The notes under the pieces were generated by a model, which searched no databases, was not told the DNA's origin, and saw nothing but the letters and a program-made list of their open reading frames with translations. From Cytobacillus citreus (GTDB lineage: Bacteria; Bacillota; Bacilli; Bacillales; Cytobacillaceae), in NCBI RefSeq assembly GCF_018343665.1, contig NZ_JAGYPM010000004.1, positions 708,381 to 772,380 on the forward strand: DNA of 64,000 bases, written 5' to 3'. Positions 1-9,247 of this stretch are shown here, in pieces (the first letter of the stretch is position 1; every line of letters starts with the position of its first letter). The translations under genes were made by a program, and so were the position numbers.

Positions 1-362
1 AATCTTCGTATAAACTCAACGCCCTTCATAGTAACTGTATCCTTCTGGTTATTGTTTTTATAATCCTTCACTTGAATCGTAACGGTTTCTTTTCCCACAG
101 AAACAATTCTATTATTTGCAATGGCGCTACGGTGTGTGTAACGCCCAAGGTATTCCATGACTGCTAAAGGACCTGAAAAAGTTCTTTTGGTGTAGCTGTA
201 CCAATTTAAGCTATAGCATTCGTCTATAAAATTCTGAAAGACTCTTGGATCTATTGCTTCATTAAAAAATTCAAGTCGATTTTGTTCAAACTATTGCTTC
301 AAATAGTAGAGATATTTTCCGCGAAACTTTTTGGATAACACCTTTACAGGTATGAAGAATTT
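1..362 (-). pseudogene. IS91-family (Y2) transposase fragment with in-frame stop, cut by left edge
   Basis: Reading the minus strand from about 362 down to 1 gives a continuous frame that resembles the C-terminal part of IS91/IS801-type transposases: it begins KFFIPVKVLSKKFRGKY and later has AVMEYLGRYTHR and KGVEFIRR. A TAG stop interrupts the frame at 291-293, immediately after YLKQ, and the family pattern continues directly on the other side of it (FEQNRLEFFNEAID). No start codon or N-terminal half (zinc-binding and first catalytic tyrosine region) is present upstream because the sequence switches to the FtsW-like remnant near 363. The element is therefore 5'-truncated and probably inactive. 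The family is inferred from remembered motifs; the remainder lies outside the window. Confidence 0.65.
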
Positions 363-816
363 TTGGCTCGTGTTACACCACTGATTGGTATGAGTAAGAC
401 CGCCCGGCTAAAACCACAGTATGAATGTGTGTGGATGGTAAATACAAATAAGATTGATTTTTTGCCAGATTCTCATACGGATTTTGTGTTTGTTAATTTC
501 ACTTATCATTACGGGGTGGGTTTTAGCGGGCATACTAGTACTGATATTAGCATTATTACTCGCCCGTATGATTGTTAGTATAGAAAAAATCAAGGATCCC
601 TTTGGAAAAACTCTAATTGTTGGTGGGGCAGCCATTTTTTCAGTCCAATTTATTTTCAATATTTCGACGACAATCGGTTTATTGCCAATGACGGCAATGC
701 CGCTGCCATTTATTAGCTATGGATTAATGCCAACAATACTAAATTCGCTTATTTTCGGAATTTTTCTTAGTGTGTATCGTCGGAAAGACATTGTCAGATA
801 CGAGGCATCAGTCTAA
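363..816 (+). pseudogene. FtsW/RodA/SpoVE-family remnant (frameshifted, N-terminally truncated)
   Basis: Two overlapping plus frames each carry part of a SEDS-family glycan polymerase C-terminus. The first frame holds KIDFLPDSHTDFVF, matching the family's conserved HTDF loop. The second frame takes over around 480-500 and holds membrane helices, the KDPFGK turn and the conserved FISYG segment near 707-725, ending at 816. A single frameshift just after the HTDF motif explains the switch. About 250 N-terminal residues are missing, and the left boundary coincides with the IS91-type fragment, suggesting disruption by the element or a later deletion. Intact SEDS proteins polymerise peptidoglycan strands; this copy cannot. 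Confidence 0.65.
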
Positions 817-850
817 ATGAATCCAAATAACAGAGAAGCATTTCATAAAG

Positions 851-892
851 AAAGAGGATAGGGAGAGCGATTGCTTCATCTATCCTCTTTTG
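851..892. terminator. Bidirectional Rho-independent terminator
   Basis: An 11-bp stem (AAAGAGGATAG with CTATCCTCTTT) is flanked by A-rich and T-rich sequence, so it can serve both the FtsW remnant on the plus strand and the anti-sigma gene on the minus strand. Confidence 0.7.
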
Positions 893-934
893 CTAATTAC
901 TATAATTGATTTGGAAGCTTTATACGATATTGAG

Positions 935-2239
935 CTATTCTAGTGGAATATTCACAGTCGCAGATCCCTTTAAATAATTTTCGTAGCTATTGAAATAAAT
1001 CCGAATTGGATTTGTTTTATTACTTATGTCAAATGTATAGGTTGATTCTGACATCCCATCTCTATTGCTATGACTAAAACCATTAGAATCAACAGCCTCG
1101 CCATGTGCATCGACCGCTTGGAAAAACATTTGATAGAAATGATCTTCTTCTTTCGTCTTATAGTTAGCACGAATTGTATTAAAACTATCAATGTTAATAT
1201 TTACATTAACATTATCGGGAATATAGAGAACTTTTTTCTTTAGAAAATCAACTTCGATATAATCCTTTCCTTTTGGCAATGCCTGAATATCATTGATTTG
1301 CAACGTCAAGCTTTTTGGTTCTCTAAAATAATTGCTTTGAAAGAATAGTGATGCTTCTGCGTCTCGCATTCTTCCAAAACCTGAAAATCCGTTTGTAATC
1401 GTACCCCATACTTCGCCTTTCTCATCCAATAAACGCATGCTTTTCATTTGTAAAATTTGCATAGTGTTTGTAGGATCGATGGCGATATCAAGCTTTGCAC
1501 GAAGCGGAGAAATCCTCAGTGATTTTACCGTAAATTTTTGCTCGTCGATTTCTATCGTTTGATCCAATTTGTAATATTTACTTTTTGCGATTTTCTTTTG
1601 CAAAGTAAAAGGAATATTGAACGTTGTCTCATGCTTGTCTTTAAAGGTAATGGATAATTCGAAATTTGGATTTGTGTAGTCGATATTTTTATTAGAGGTT
1701 ACCTCTATGATCTCTTCTATATGATTTGTTGGCTCCTTATCAGGCCAACTATATGTTAATCCACCAGCTTCTAGTAGATCTTTATTATTTTGTCTAATCT
1801 CAACGCCTTTCGTGTCGAGGTCATGAATCTCGAATGGGGCATCAAGCTCATAGTTAATAATCATTCCCGATTCATCCGCAATAATGCCGAGCAATGTAAA
1901 TGTTAAATTATTTTTTGTTTCCGTTATATTAAGCTCTTCATAATAATCATTTTTTAAAATATCCTCCATTCCTTTATCATAAGCAATCATCTCAACGAGT
2001 GGAGCAAAGCCAGGTATTTTCGCAACTGCCTGAGCAAAAGCAGGGGATACGCGGATTGTTGTAATAAAGATTAGGATAAGAGCGGCTGTAATTGTAAAAG
2101 CTTCTATCCACCTTTTGCGATTTCGTCTTTCACTTTGTCCTTTCTTTAAACCGGTTGTCCTCGCATAAGAGAGTGCTTCTTTCGGAACCGGAATCGAATC
2201 AAGCTCGTCTTTTAAAGTGGTATATTCTTTTTCATTCAT
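935..2239 (-). CDS. Membrane anti-sigma factor, DUF4179/DUF5643 type
   Basis: The 434-residue protein has a short N-terminal cytoplasmic segment (about 1-45), one hydrophobic helix around residues 46-64 (FTITAALILIFITTI), and a large extracytoplasmic part rich in beta strands. This is the architecture of DUF4179 anti-sigma factors linked to SigV/SigX-like ECF sigma factors: the cytoplasmic tail holds the sigma factor and the outer domain senses an envelope signal. It starts immediately after the stop of the upstream sigma gene, with AGGAGGG about 8 bases before the ATG, so the two are cotranscribed. No catalytic motif is visible. The cognate signal cannot be told from sequence. Confidence 0.85.
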   Translation of the reverse strand: MNEKEYTTLKDELDSIPVPKEALSYARTTGLKKGQSERRNRKRWIEAFTITAALILIFITTIRVSPAFAQAVAKIPGFAPLVEMIAYDKGMEDILKNDYYEELNITETKNNLTFTLLGIIADESGMIINYELDAPFEIHDLDTKGVEIRQNNKDLLEAGGLTYSWPDKEPTNHIEEIIEVTSNKNIDYTNPNFELSITFKDKHETTFNIPFTLQKKIAKSKYYKLDQTIEIDEQKFTVKSLRISPLRAKLDIAIDPTNTMQILQMKSMRLLDEKGEVWGTITNGFSGFGRMRDAEASLFFQSNYFREPKSLTLQINDIQALPKGKDYIEVDFLKKKVLYIPDNVNVNINIDSFNTIRANYKTKEEDHFYQMFFQAVDAHGEAVDSNGFSHSNRDGMSESTYTFDISNKTNPIRIYFNSYENYLKGSATVNIPLE

Positions 2240-2749
2240 TTAAAATTCCCTCCTCTCGCTAAAATAATGGCGCAGCTTCCGAAGTGCTGTGTGCAGCCTA
2301 GATTTAACGGTTCCTTCAGGAATATTTTGTGCGCTCGCAATCTCAATATTTTTCAAATCCTGAAAATATTTTAAATAAATTAATTGCTGCTGTTCATGAG
2401 GCAATTGCGAAATCGCTTCAACAATTTCTAGCTTGGGAGAATCATAGTACTGTCCTTCGACCTCCAACGTTTCCCGCAGCTCAATACGACTTTTTCTCTT
2501 ATGCATATCGTGGCACACATTGAGTAATATTCGAACAAGCCATGTTCCGACATAACGCGGCTCTTTAAGTGTATGAATTTTTTTATAGCATCTGTAAGTC
2601 GTTTCTTGAATGGCTTCAATCGCATCGTGCTCATTTTTTAAATAAGCAAACGCGGTTCGATACATTGCATCCTCATATGCTTCTAGCACTTGTAAAAGAG
2701 CGTACTCATTCCTTTTCATTGCTTTTTTTACAATATCTATTTCAACCAC
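2240..2749 (-). CDS. ECF-type RNA polymerase sigma factor (SigV-like)
   Basis: A 169-residue sigma-70 family protein with only regions 2 and 4. Region 2 spans roughly 20-85 (YEDAMYRTAFAYLKN, then TWLVRILLN). Region 4 is at about 108-160, with a helix-turn-helix ending IPEGTVKSRLHTALRKL. The start is GTG at 2749, preceded by AAGGAGG at good spacing. The membrane anti-sigma gene follows without a gap, a standard sigma/anti-sigma pair that is usually autoregulated and released by envelope stress. I did not find a convincing ECF promoter upstream, so autoregulation is only expected from the family. Confidence 0.9.
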   Translation of the reverse strand: MVEIDIVKKAMKRNEYALLQVLEAYEDAMYRTAFAYLKNEHDAIEAIQETTYRCYKKIHTLKEPRYVGTWLVRILLNVCHDMHKRKSRIELRETLEVEGQYYDSPKLEIVEAISQLPHEQQQLIYLKYFQDLKNIEIASAQNIPEGTVKSRLHTALRKLRHYFSERREF

Positions 2750-3155
2750 AGCATTGCCTCCTTCCCCCTGCTACTTATTAGACTTTGCAGCAGGTGAAAT
2801 CGTTCATTATCTTTTCTTTAGTCACCAAAGCCAGAAAACAAAAGCAATTTTACAATGAATTGCGAAAATTGATCTGAGATCAGTTCTCCAATAATCATCG
2901 GCATATTTTGAAAAAGGATGACATAATGAAATTTGGAAAACTATTATTGTAATAGTTTTTAAAAAACAAAGAAATTGCTAGGAAACTAGAAGAATCGCAC
3001 TATTTAACTGAATATTAAATTAATTATGAATAATTTTAATAAAGATAATAGTATTGTAGTATATAAAAAAACACCTTATAATATTTTTCATATAAAGACA
3101 AATGTATTTATGGAACGGAATAAGTTATCGGTTTTAACTATAGGGAGGAACATCT
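2750..3155. other. Intergenic region between divergent sigma operon and sstT
   Basis: About 400 AT-rich bases hold the divergent promoters of the sigma factor operon and sstT. No T-box antiterminator motif, riboswitch signature or long inverted repeat was recognised. A ribosome binding site (AGGGAGG) lies directly before sstT at about 3141-3147. Confidence 0.5.
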
Positions 3156-4394
3156 ATGAAAAGCTTACTGAAAAAGTGGAACCAAATAAGCCTAGTAAAA
3201 CAAATAATCGTAGGTTTGATTATTGGTATTGTCCTGGCATTAACGATTCCAGATGCAGCAAAGCCTATTGTCATTTTTGGCTCTTTTTTTGTAGGTGCAT
3301 TGAAAGCAATTGCACCAGTGCTGGTACTCTTTTTGGTTATGTCGGCCATCGCTCAGCACAAGAGAGGTCAACAAACGAATATGAAATCCGTTATCATACT
3401 TTATCTTTTAGGAACTTTTTTAGCTGGATTGATTGCAGTAATTGCTAGCTTTATTTTCCCTGTAAGCTTAACGCTTGTAAAGGGTGCAGAGGGTGTGACA
3501 CCTCCTAGCGGTGTTGTAGAGGTTCTTAAAACATTGCTGATGAATATTGTTGATAACCCAGTGAAGGCTATTTTTAATGCGAACTATATCGGTATTTTAT
3601 CTTGGGCAATACTCCTTGGCTTGGCTTTAAGAAATGCCGCTGATTCGACAAAAACGATGATTTCTAATTTTTCTGATGCTGTTTCCAAAATGGTTACATG
3701 GGTAATTAAGCTAGCTCCATTAGGAATTATGGGTCTAGTATTTGAGTCTATTACGACGAGTGGATTGGATGCTCTACTAAGCTACGGAAAATTACTTGCT
3801 GTATTAATTGGTTGTATGGTTTTTGTGGCGTTGGTTATTAATCCAATCATTGTATTTATGTATATTAGACAAAATCCATACCCGCTTGTGTTTAAGTGCA
3901 TAAAGGAAAGCGGTATTACAGCATTCTTTACACGCAGCTCAGCTGCAAACATTCCTGTAAATATGAGATTATGTGAGAATCTTGGTTTAAATAAGGATAG
4001 TTATTCAGTATCTATTCCATTAGGTGCAACCATCAACATGGGTGGTGCAGCGGTTACGATTTCTGTTTTGACTCTTGCAGCGGTTCATACTCTTGGCATT
4101 CAAGTCGATCTTCCTACAGCTATCATTCTTAGCGTATTGTCAGCTGTATGTGCTTGTGGTGCTTCTGGGGTTGCTGGCGGATCCTTATTACTGATTCCTC
4201 TAGCGTGCAGCTTATTTGGAATCCCAGCTGATGTTGCTATGCAAGTAGTTGGAGTAGGCTTTATCATCGGAGTTTTACAAGACTCTTTTGAAACAGGACT
4301 TAACTCATCAACAGACGTGCTTTTCACAGCAGCAGCTGAATATAAAGAGTGGCGTAAAGAAGGAAAAACAATCGATATTAAGAAAATTGCATAA
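3156..4394 (+). CDS. sstT: Serine/threonine:Na+ symporter SstT
   Basis: A 412-residue member of the dicarboxylate/amino acid:cation symporter (DAACS) family, matching SstT in length and layout. It has about eight membrane helices plus re-entrant loops. The signature serine-rich hairpin appears as [13 protein letters not shown] (about 255-268), followed by the substrate/cation region [13 protein letters not shown] (about 288-300) and [11 protein letters not shown] (about 340-350). The family takes up L-serine and L-threonine with sodium. The gene stands alone, with its own strong RBS and a terminator directly downstream. The GltP/DctA subfamily is less likely because the helix-8 region reads as SstT. 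Confidence 0.9.
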   Translation: MKSLLKKWNQISLVKQIIVGLIIGIVLALTIPDAAKPIVIFGSFFVGALKAIAPVLVLFLVMSAIAQHKRGQQTNMKSVIILYLLGTFLAGLIAVIASFIFPVSLTLVKGAEGVTPPSGVVEVLKTLLMNIVDNPVKAIFNANYIGILSWAILLGLALRNAADSTKTMISNFSDAVSKMVTWVIKLAPLGIMGLVFESITTSGLDALLSYGKLLAVLIGCMVFVALVINPIIVFMYIRQNPYPLVFKCIKESGITAFFTRSSAANIPVNMRLCENLGLNKDSYSVSIPLGATINMGGAAVTISVLTLAAVHTLGIQVDLPTAIILSVLSAVCACGASGVAGGSLLLIPLACSLFGIPADVAMQVVGVGFIIGVLQDSFETGLNSSTDVLFTAAAEYKEWRKEGKTIDIKKIA

Positions 4395-4408
4395 AGAATT
4401 TGTGATTG

Positions 4409-4440
4409 AACTGTATCCTAATTAGGATGCAGTTTTTTTA
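4409..4440 (+). terminator. Rho-independent terminator of sstT
   Basis: Inverted repeat AACTGTATCCT / AGGATGCAGTT with a four-base loop, followed by seven T residues. Confidence 0.85.
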
Positions 4441-4717
4441 TGAAAACAATTTTAAACAAAATGAGTTGCTGATGGAGATATCTTTAGATAGACACTAATT
4501 TTTCCGCTAAAAGAGCAATAGTTAAGTAAAGGGATGTGTAATGAGTAGCTAATCTTTTTTACCTGTCAATTAATTCATAATTCTTAATTAAATTATGTTA
4601 ATATTAAAAATATATAGAGATCTATCATGGACGATATTTGAATTTATTGACACTTTTTCCCTTTATTTTCGTCCAATTAGAAAGATGTCATTTTTTAAAG
4701 TAAAGGGGGAATAGAAA

Positions 4718-5725
4718 GTGAAAAGGTTTTTACCTGGTATAGTATTTTTATTAGCCGCCGGAATCCTCGCTGGCTGCACCAATCAAACAAATGCAGACCC
4801 GGCGAAAGAAATAACTGAATTAAAAAAGCAAATCGTGCAGCTTTCATCTGAAAATGATGCATTAAAAAATACGGTGGAGGAACAAAAGAAAACCCTTGAG
4901 GAAACGACGAACAATGATAACTCTGTTATTCTCGCAAAAGAGATTGAAAAATATCCGCAATCCCTATATAAGAAAACAACTCTTGATATCGATCAAGATG
5001 GAGAGGATGAAATAATTGAACTACATGTGAACGCAGATAAAGGAGAAAATGGTGTGTTTGCCTGGGACGATGGACAGATCTGGATGTTGGTAGTAAAAGA
5101 TGGTGAGAAAACCTATCCCCTTTTTGATGAGTATGTTCAATTGGGGTCAATCGATTTTAGTACGACAACCTTCGATGAAAAACCCGGAATTGTGATGCTA
5201 AAGATGATGCATTCTGACAAATCCATTTACAAATATTCATACGATCAAAATGCAAAGGGATTTGTTAAAGAAACTTTGTATAAAAAAGAAAATATAAATG
5301 ATCATTATAATCCGCCTGCTTCCTATGCTTTTTTCAAGGATGCTTACGAATTAATGGAACAGGCTTTTACAGAGAAAGCTGTGAAAGCTTTGGAAGCTAG
5401 TGAGAACGATTTGCAGGACATTCAGGATCGTGCTGCGATCTTTGACCCAATCCTTTCTAACCTTTGGAACGCCCAGAGATTGTTTGAAACTACTAGAGAA
5501 TTGAATCCGCAGCTTAGTGTTTCTTTAGGCAGCACAATTGAATGGCTAAACCAAATGATTAAAAATACGCCAACAGAAGGGCAAATGAATCAGTTAAGGA
5601 ATATTAATGATGTGTTTAAAGAAAATGATAGTGACGATTTGATTATAGATGAAGAGAATCAAATTCACCCGGATCTTAAGAAGAAGCTTCAAAGAATGGA
5701 TCTCATTCTTAATGGAGAAAAGTAA
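4718..5725 (+). CDS. Lipoprotein of unknown function with coiled coil
   Basis: The 335-residue protein starts with a lipoprotein signal peptide (lipobox LAGC, Cys at about residue 20), so it should be anchored to the outer face of the membrane. Residues 30-65 form a heptad-like coiled coil (KKQIVQLSSENDALKNTVEE). Residues 85-105 contain DIDQDGEDEIIEL, a calcium-loop/VCBS-like pattern seen in many Bacillus lipoproteins. The rest has no family I recognise. GGGGG is positioned well before the GTG start. It appears monocistronic; a repeat-type terminator follows. The function is unknown. Confidence 0.7.
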   Translation: MKRFLPGIVFLLAAGILAGCTNQTNADPAKEITELKKQIVQLSSENDALKNTVEEQKKTLEETTNNDNSVILAKEIEKYPQSLYKKTTLDIDQDGEDEIIELHVNADKGENGVFAWDDGQIWMLVVKDGEKTYPLFDEYVQLGSIDFSTTTFDEKPGIVMLKMMHSDKSIYKYSYDQNAKGFVKETLYKKENINDHYNPPASYAFFKDAYELMEQAFTEKAVKALEASENDLQDIQDRAAIFDPILSNLWNAQRLFETTRELNPQLSVSLGSTIEWLNQMIKNTPTEGQMNQLRNINDVFKENDSDDLIIDEENQIHPDLKKKLQRMDLILNGEK

Positions 5726-5732
5726 TTTTTTT

Positions 5733-5790
5733 TGGCTAAGGTGCCTGTCCCCAAATGCGTAAACATATAGGGGGACAGGTGCCTTTTTTT
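5733..5790 (+). repeat. GTGCCTG(A/T)CCCC palindromic repeat, copy 1, acting as terminator
   Basis: Arms AAGGTGCCTGTCCCC and GGGGGACAGGTGCC enclose about 17 bases and are followed by a run of T. The left flank GGCTAAGGTGCCTG recurs exactly in copy 3 at 12398, which argues for a dispersed repeat rather than an ordinary terminator. It sits just after the lipoprotein gene and can terminate it. Confidence 0.75.
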
Positions 5791-5915
5791 AATGGAAGTT
5801 TGAGAAAATTAGAGTATAATATACTCTGGTTTAAGCAGGAGTCACTGCAAAAAAAGTGGCTTTAATAAAGATCTCTGAGAAATATGCCAAGAAATTCTTA
5901 ACTACAGGTGATGAA

Positions 5916-6623
5916 ATGATACATACCTACTTAGGTGAGACAATTCGTTTTGAAATCAAATACAAAAATCGGACATCCATGGGCATTTATTTCGATTTCT
6001 ATGGAAATATTGAAGTCCAGGCTCCGAAAGGGACAACCGATGAATGTGTTGTTCAATTAATAGAAGAAAAATGGGATATGATTCAGCAAAAAACAAAAGA
6101 AATGAAGGATAGAATGCTTGGCCCTAAGGAGAGAGTCTATGAACATGACGAGAGCTTTCTTTATTTAGGAAATGCCTATCCTATACAGATCAATCATGAT
6201 CGTAATATAGCGCAGGACTATGTTGTGTTTGAAGGGGATAAGTTGCACATCTATGTGAAGCAGCCTGAGGATGAAAAAATCAAACAAGCTTTAAAGCGAT
6301 TCTACTATAAGCAATGCAAGGCAATAGTTGCGAAAAGTATCTCCTCTTATCAGAACAACTTTAAAGTAAAACCGCGTTCTATCCGTATTTCTGATAGTAA
6401 AACGACGTGGGGAACCTGTGACTCAAAACTGCAGTTAACCTTCAATTGGAAGCTCGCAATGGCACCACAAAAAGTTATCGACTACGTTGTGGTTCATGAA
6501 ATGTGCCATATGGTGCATCTGAATCACGATCGATCCTTCTGGCGCCTCGTTGGAAAAATCATGCCCGATTATAAGGAGCAGGAAAGATGGCTGGCATTAT
6601 CAAGCTGGAAAATGACGGTTTAG
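5916..6623 (+). CDS. YgjP-like metallopeptidase domain protein (DUF45)
   Basis: The C-terminal half carries a zinc-peptidase motif HEMCHMVHLNH (HExxH plus a downstream histidine), preceded by TTWGTCDSKLQLTFNWKL, the hallmark of the YgjP/DUF45 family near M48 peptidases. The N-terminal part is a beta-rich domain. I chose ATG at 5916 because AGGTG precedes it and it gives the usual family N-terminus. An in-frame GTG at 5856 would add 20 residues and has a more distant AGGAG. Physiological substrate unknown; some family members have been linked to nucleotide or peptide hydrolysis. It stands alone between two repeat elements. Confidence 0.8.
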   Translation: MIHTYLGETIRFEIKYKNRTSMGIYFDFYGNIEVQAPKGTTDECVVQLIEEKWDMIQQKTKEMKDRMLGPKERVYEHDESFLYLGNAYPIQINHDRNIAQDYVVFEGDKLHIYVKQPEDEKIKQALKRFYYKQCKAIVAKSISSYQNNFKVKPRSIRISDSKTTWGTCDSKLQLTFNWKLAMAPQKVIDYVVVHEMCHMVHLNHDRSFWRLVGKIMPDYKEQERWLALSSWKMTV

Positions 6624-6640
6624 CAGAATGTGTTCCTGAA

Positions 6641-6667
6641 TGCGCTGGGGGTTAGGCACCTTTTTAA
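6641..6667 (+). repeat. GTGCCTGACCCC repeat, degenerate half copy (copy 2)
   Basis: Only the right arm is clear: CGCTGGGGGTTAGGCACCTTTTT, closely matching the right arm of copy 3 (CGCTGGGGGTCAGGCAC). The left arm has decayed. It lies 18 bases after the YgjP-like gene. Confidence 0.55.
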
Positions 6668-6760
6668 AGAGCGAACGGTGACTATTCACAGTTCGCTCTT
6701 TTGTTTATTACCTTTTCATCTTTGCTGTGTTAAAGCTCAGTGTTGAAAATACTATTTTGT

Positions 6761-6951
6761 TGTTGATTGGAGCGGAAGGCGCGAGCTCCTCGAAAATGCT
6801 AACGCATTTCCTTCGTGCGATGTTTATTCGAGGAAGATTATTCAACGTCCTGCGGGAGAATCGAGTCAAAGGAAGACCCCGCAGGAGCGATAGCGACGAG
6901 GAGGCTTCCGGACCGCCCGCGATCGCTAAGTGCCTGCAGAGGAAATCAACA
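6761..6951. repeat. GC-rich Bacillaceae intergenic repeat with short terminal inverted repeats (MITE-like)
   Basis: A 191-bp block is clearly more GC-rich than its surroundings and begins with TGTTGATT and ends with AATCAACA, an exact 8-bp terminal inverted repeat. Inside are the typical Bacillaceae motifs GGAGCGGAAGGCGCGAG, an internal hairpin CCTGCGGG...CCCGCAGG (about 6850-6888), and GACGAGGAGGCTTCCGGACC. It has short open frames on both strands but none with a credible RBS or protein-like composition. It fills most of the 346-bp gap between the YgjP-like gene and tatD. Confidence 0.65.
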
Positions 6952-6970
6952 GGGAAGTTTAACATTGCCT

Positions 6971-7738
6971 TTATCTTAAATTATAAAAATCAATTGTATT
7001 TTTCCTAACAATAGAATAAACGTTTGTGATCGGTATACGCTTTAAATTAGAAATTTCCTCAAGTGATTTATGCATCATATATGGGTGGGTTTGACTACCT
7101 GTAAAAGGACCTTCGAATGGCCAAGGGCCGTCTGTTTCAACCATGATTTGCTCGAGTGGATACTTTTTGACAAGCTCCTTAATTTCATTTTCATAGAGTA
7201 CATCAGGAGTGATGGATATAAAGTAACCATTCTGAATCATCCGGTCAATCGTATGCTTATCTCCCTTAAACCAATGGAAATGTGCTTTTGCAATAGAGTG
7301 CTTTTCAAGAAGGTCACAAACAACTTTCGCGTCTTCGTATACAGCGTGAAGTACAAGCGGTTTTTGCCATATTTTCGACTTGACGGTCATTTCTTCTAAC
7401 AATTCAAGATAAGGGGCTCGTTCCAGATCCTGTTCTTGACGCAAATAAAAAGGGAGTCCCACTTCGCCTACTGCAATCATTTCGTCTTGATGATTGTCCA
7501 TCCAATTGATAAGCTCGACAAACTCTTTTTCATGTGGAAGCTGCTGCTCTGGGTGATAGCCATAAGCAGGATATACCTGTTGATAGCATGAAGCAATTTC
7601 CTGCGTAGCTTTACATGATTTCAAGTCAAAAGAGACGGCAATGAGTGCTTCTATTGATGGATCACCTTCAATAATGCTGCTTAAATCTTGTTTTTCGTAT
7701 TGATCAAGATGAATATGGGCATCAATGATTTTTTTCAT
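6971..7738 (-). CDS. tatD: TatD-family metal-dependent hydrolase
   Basis: A 255-residue TatD-type amidohydrolase. The N-terminal metal site is DAHIHLD (residues 6-12). Further family motifs are AVGEVGLPFY (about 97-106), LHAVYEDA (about 137), and the C-terminal METDGPWP (about 207-214). Its ATG overlaps the stop of thiZ by 4 bp, so it is translationally coupled and part of the TPP-controlled operon. TatD enzymes are usually described as DNases, but this location suggests hydrolysis of a thiamine precursor or breakdown product, perhaps an N-formylaminopyrimidine as YlmB does in B. subtilis. That role is inference from context only. Confidence 0.85.
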   Translation of the reverse strand: MKKIIDAHIHLDQYEKQDLSSIIEGDPSIEALIAVSFDLKSCKATQEIASCYQQVYPAYGYHPEQQLPHEKEFVELINWMDNHQDEMIAVGEVGLPFYLRQEQDLERAPYLELLEEMTVKSKIWQKPLVLHAVYEDAKVVCDLLEKHSIAKAHFHWFKGDKHTIDRMIQNGYFISITPDVLYENEIKELVKKYPLEQIMVETDGPWPFEGPFTGSQTHPYMMHKSLEEISNLKRIPITNVYSIVRKNTIDFYNLR

Positions 7739-8484
7739 GATGATTGCTCCATGAATGATTTTAGTTCGTAATAGATTTTACGTTTCCATTGTAAAAAGTC
7801 GTCCTCTAATAAGAGCTCTTCTTTACGCGGTCTCGTAAAAGGAATGACAAATTCAGCTGCAATTGTTGCAGGCTTATTGGAGAGAATCACAATCCGATCG
7901 GATAAAAACAAAGCTTCTTCAAGATTATGGGTGACAAATAAAACAGTTCGACGATTGTTTTCCCAGATGGACAATAGCCATTTTTGCATGTCCAGTCTTG
8001 TGAGTTCATCTAACGCTGAAAACGGCTCATCAAGTAAGATGATGGGCTGCGGGCTAAGTAAAGCGCGAATAAAGGATACCCGCTGTTTCATGCCGCCAGA
8101 GAGCTCATGAGGATAAGAATGGGCATATTCAGCTAACCCGGCTTTTTCAATCATTTCTAATGCTTTACTTGTATCCTTTGTTCCTTTTAACTCTTGACCA
8201 AGAAGAACGTTTTGTAAAACGGTTCTCCACGGAAGCAAGCTAGGGGACTGCGGCATATAGCTGACTGCACCTGTTTGACTGTTGATTTTTTTGCCTTGCA
8301 GTATAATCGTACCTTCATCAGGAGCAAGAATGCCGCCAATGAGTGAAAAGAGCGTACTTTTTCCACTGCCTGAAGGACCAAGAATGGAAACAAACTCACC
8401 TTCATTCACTTGTAAATTTAGATGCTTAATGACATCTACATCTGCAAATTTTTTCGAAATATCTTGTATCGATAAGACACTCAT
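7735..8484 (-). CDS. thiZ: ABC transporter ATPase for thiamine precursor (ThiZ)
   Basis: A 249-residue nucleotide-binding subunit: Walker A GPSGSGKST (about 36-44), Q-loop at YMPQSPSLLPW, signature LSGGMKQR (about 127-134), Walker B PIILLDEPFSALD, and H-loop FVTHNLEEA. The family is that of nitrate/sulfonate/taurine-type importers (SsuB/TauB-like). The gene lies between thiX and tatD, overlapping tatD by 4 bp and starting one base after thiX. With ThiX and ThiY it should form an importer for hydroxymethyl- or formylaminomethyl-pyrimidine, as shown for ThiXYZ of Bacillus halodurans. Confidence 0.88.
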   Translation of the reverse strand: MSVLSIQDISKKFADVDVIKHLNLQVNEGEFVSILGPSGSGKSTLFSLIGGILAPDEGTIILQGKKINSQTGAVSYMPQSPSLLPWRTVLQNVLLGQELKGTKDTSKALEMIEKAGLAEYAHSYPHELSGGMKQRVSFIRALLSPQPIILLDEPFSALDELTRLDMQKWLLSIWENNRRTVLFVTHNLEEALFLSDRIVILSNKPATIAAEFVIPFTRPRKEELLLEDDFLQWKRKIYYELKSFMEQSS

Positions 8485-8485
8485 T

Positions 8486-9247
8486 TTAGTCTACTCCTTT
8501 TGACTGCCAGCGGATAAGAAGTCGTTCAATCAAAACGATTGCCGCAAAGAATATTAGGCTTAACGCCATGATTGCAAAGATGGCAACAAACACACGATCT
8601 GTTCGGAATGAGGACGAAGCTAAAGTCATATACACACCAATGCCTGATTTTGCCCCAAGCCATTCGGAAATCACGGCACCCATAATGCTGTACGTGGCAG
8701 AGATTTTTAGTCCTGAAAAAATGGAGGGAAGAGCATGCGGAAGTTCCAGCTTCCAAAACAATTGGCTCTTCGTAGCACCAGCCATTTTCATGTAATGCCT
8801 TAAGTCAGGAGATGTTTGCTTAAATCCATCAAGTGCTGCAATCGTTACTGGAAAAAAACAAACAAGTGTAATAACAATCATTTTTGGCAATATCCCAAAA
8901 CCGAACCAGATAACTAATAATGGGGCTAGAACGATGACGGGAATATTTTGTGAAAGTATCAGAAACGGATAAATAGCTTCTCGGACAAACGGCAGGAGAT
9001 AGAGCAGAACAGCGACGAAAAGCCCGAACCCAACTCCGAGTGCAAACCCCGTAATCCCCAATTTTATCGTTGAAAGCAAATGTTCTGAAAAGCTTGGAAA
9101 GCCTGTAATTGCTTCGGTCATAATGGTTGAAGGAGCGGGAAGCAGCCATTCTGGAATATCGGCTATTTTAACGGCAAGCTCCCAAATAAAAAAGAAGAGA
9201 AGGAGAACGATAACTGATCTCCATCCCTTAAATCGATTCTTCTTCAT
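8486..9247 (-). CDS. thiX: ABC transporter permease for thiamine precursor (ThiX)
   Basis: A 253-residue membrane permease with about six helices and the BPD_transp_1 EAA-type loop near residues 160-180 (KMAGATKSQLFWKLELPHALP). It belongs to the SsuC/TauC-like permease family. Its ATG overlaps the last base of the upstream thiamine-binding gene (TAATG), indicating coupling. It pairs with ThiY and ThiZ in the riboswitch-controlled operon. Confidence 0.88.
   Translation of the reverse strand: MKKNRFKGWRSVIVLLLFFFIWELAVKIADIPEWLLPAPSTIMTEAITGFPSFSEHLLSTIKLGITGFALGVGFGLFVAVLLYLLPFVREAIYPFLILSQNIPVIVLAPLLVIWFGFGILPKMIVITLVCFFPVTIAALDGFKQTSPDLRHYMKMAGATKSQLFWKLELPHALPSIFSGLKISATYSIMGAVISEWLGAKSGIGVYMTLASSSFRTDRVFVAIFAIMALSLIFFAAIVLIERLLIRWQSKGVD

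Noticed and set aside
6708..7008. Two overlapping frames of 85 and 93 codons on opposite strands
   Set aside because: They lie in the GC-rich repeat, have no RBS and no protein-like conservation.
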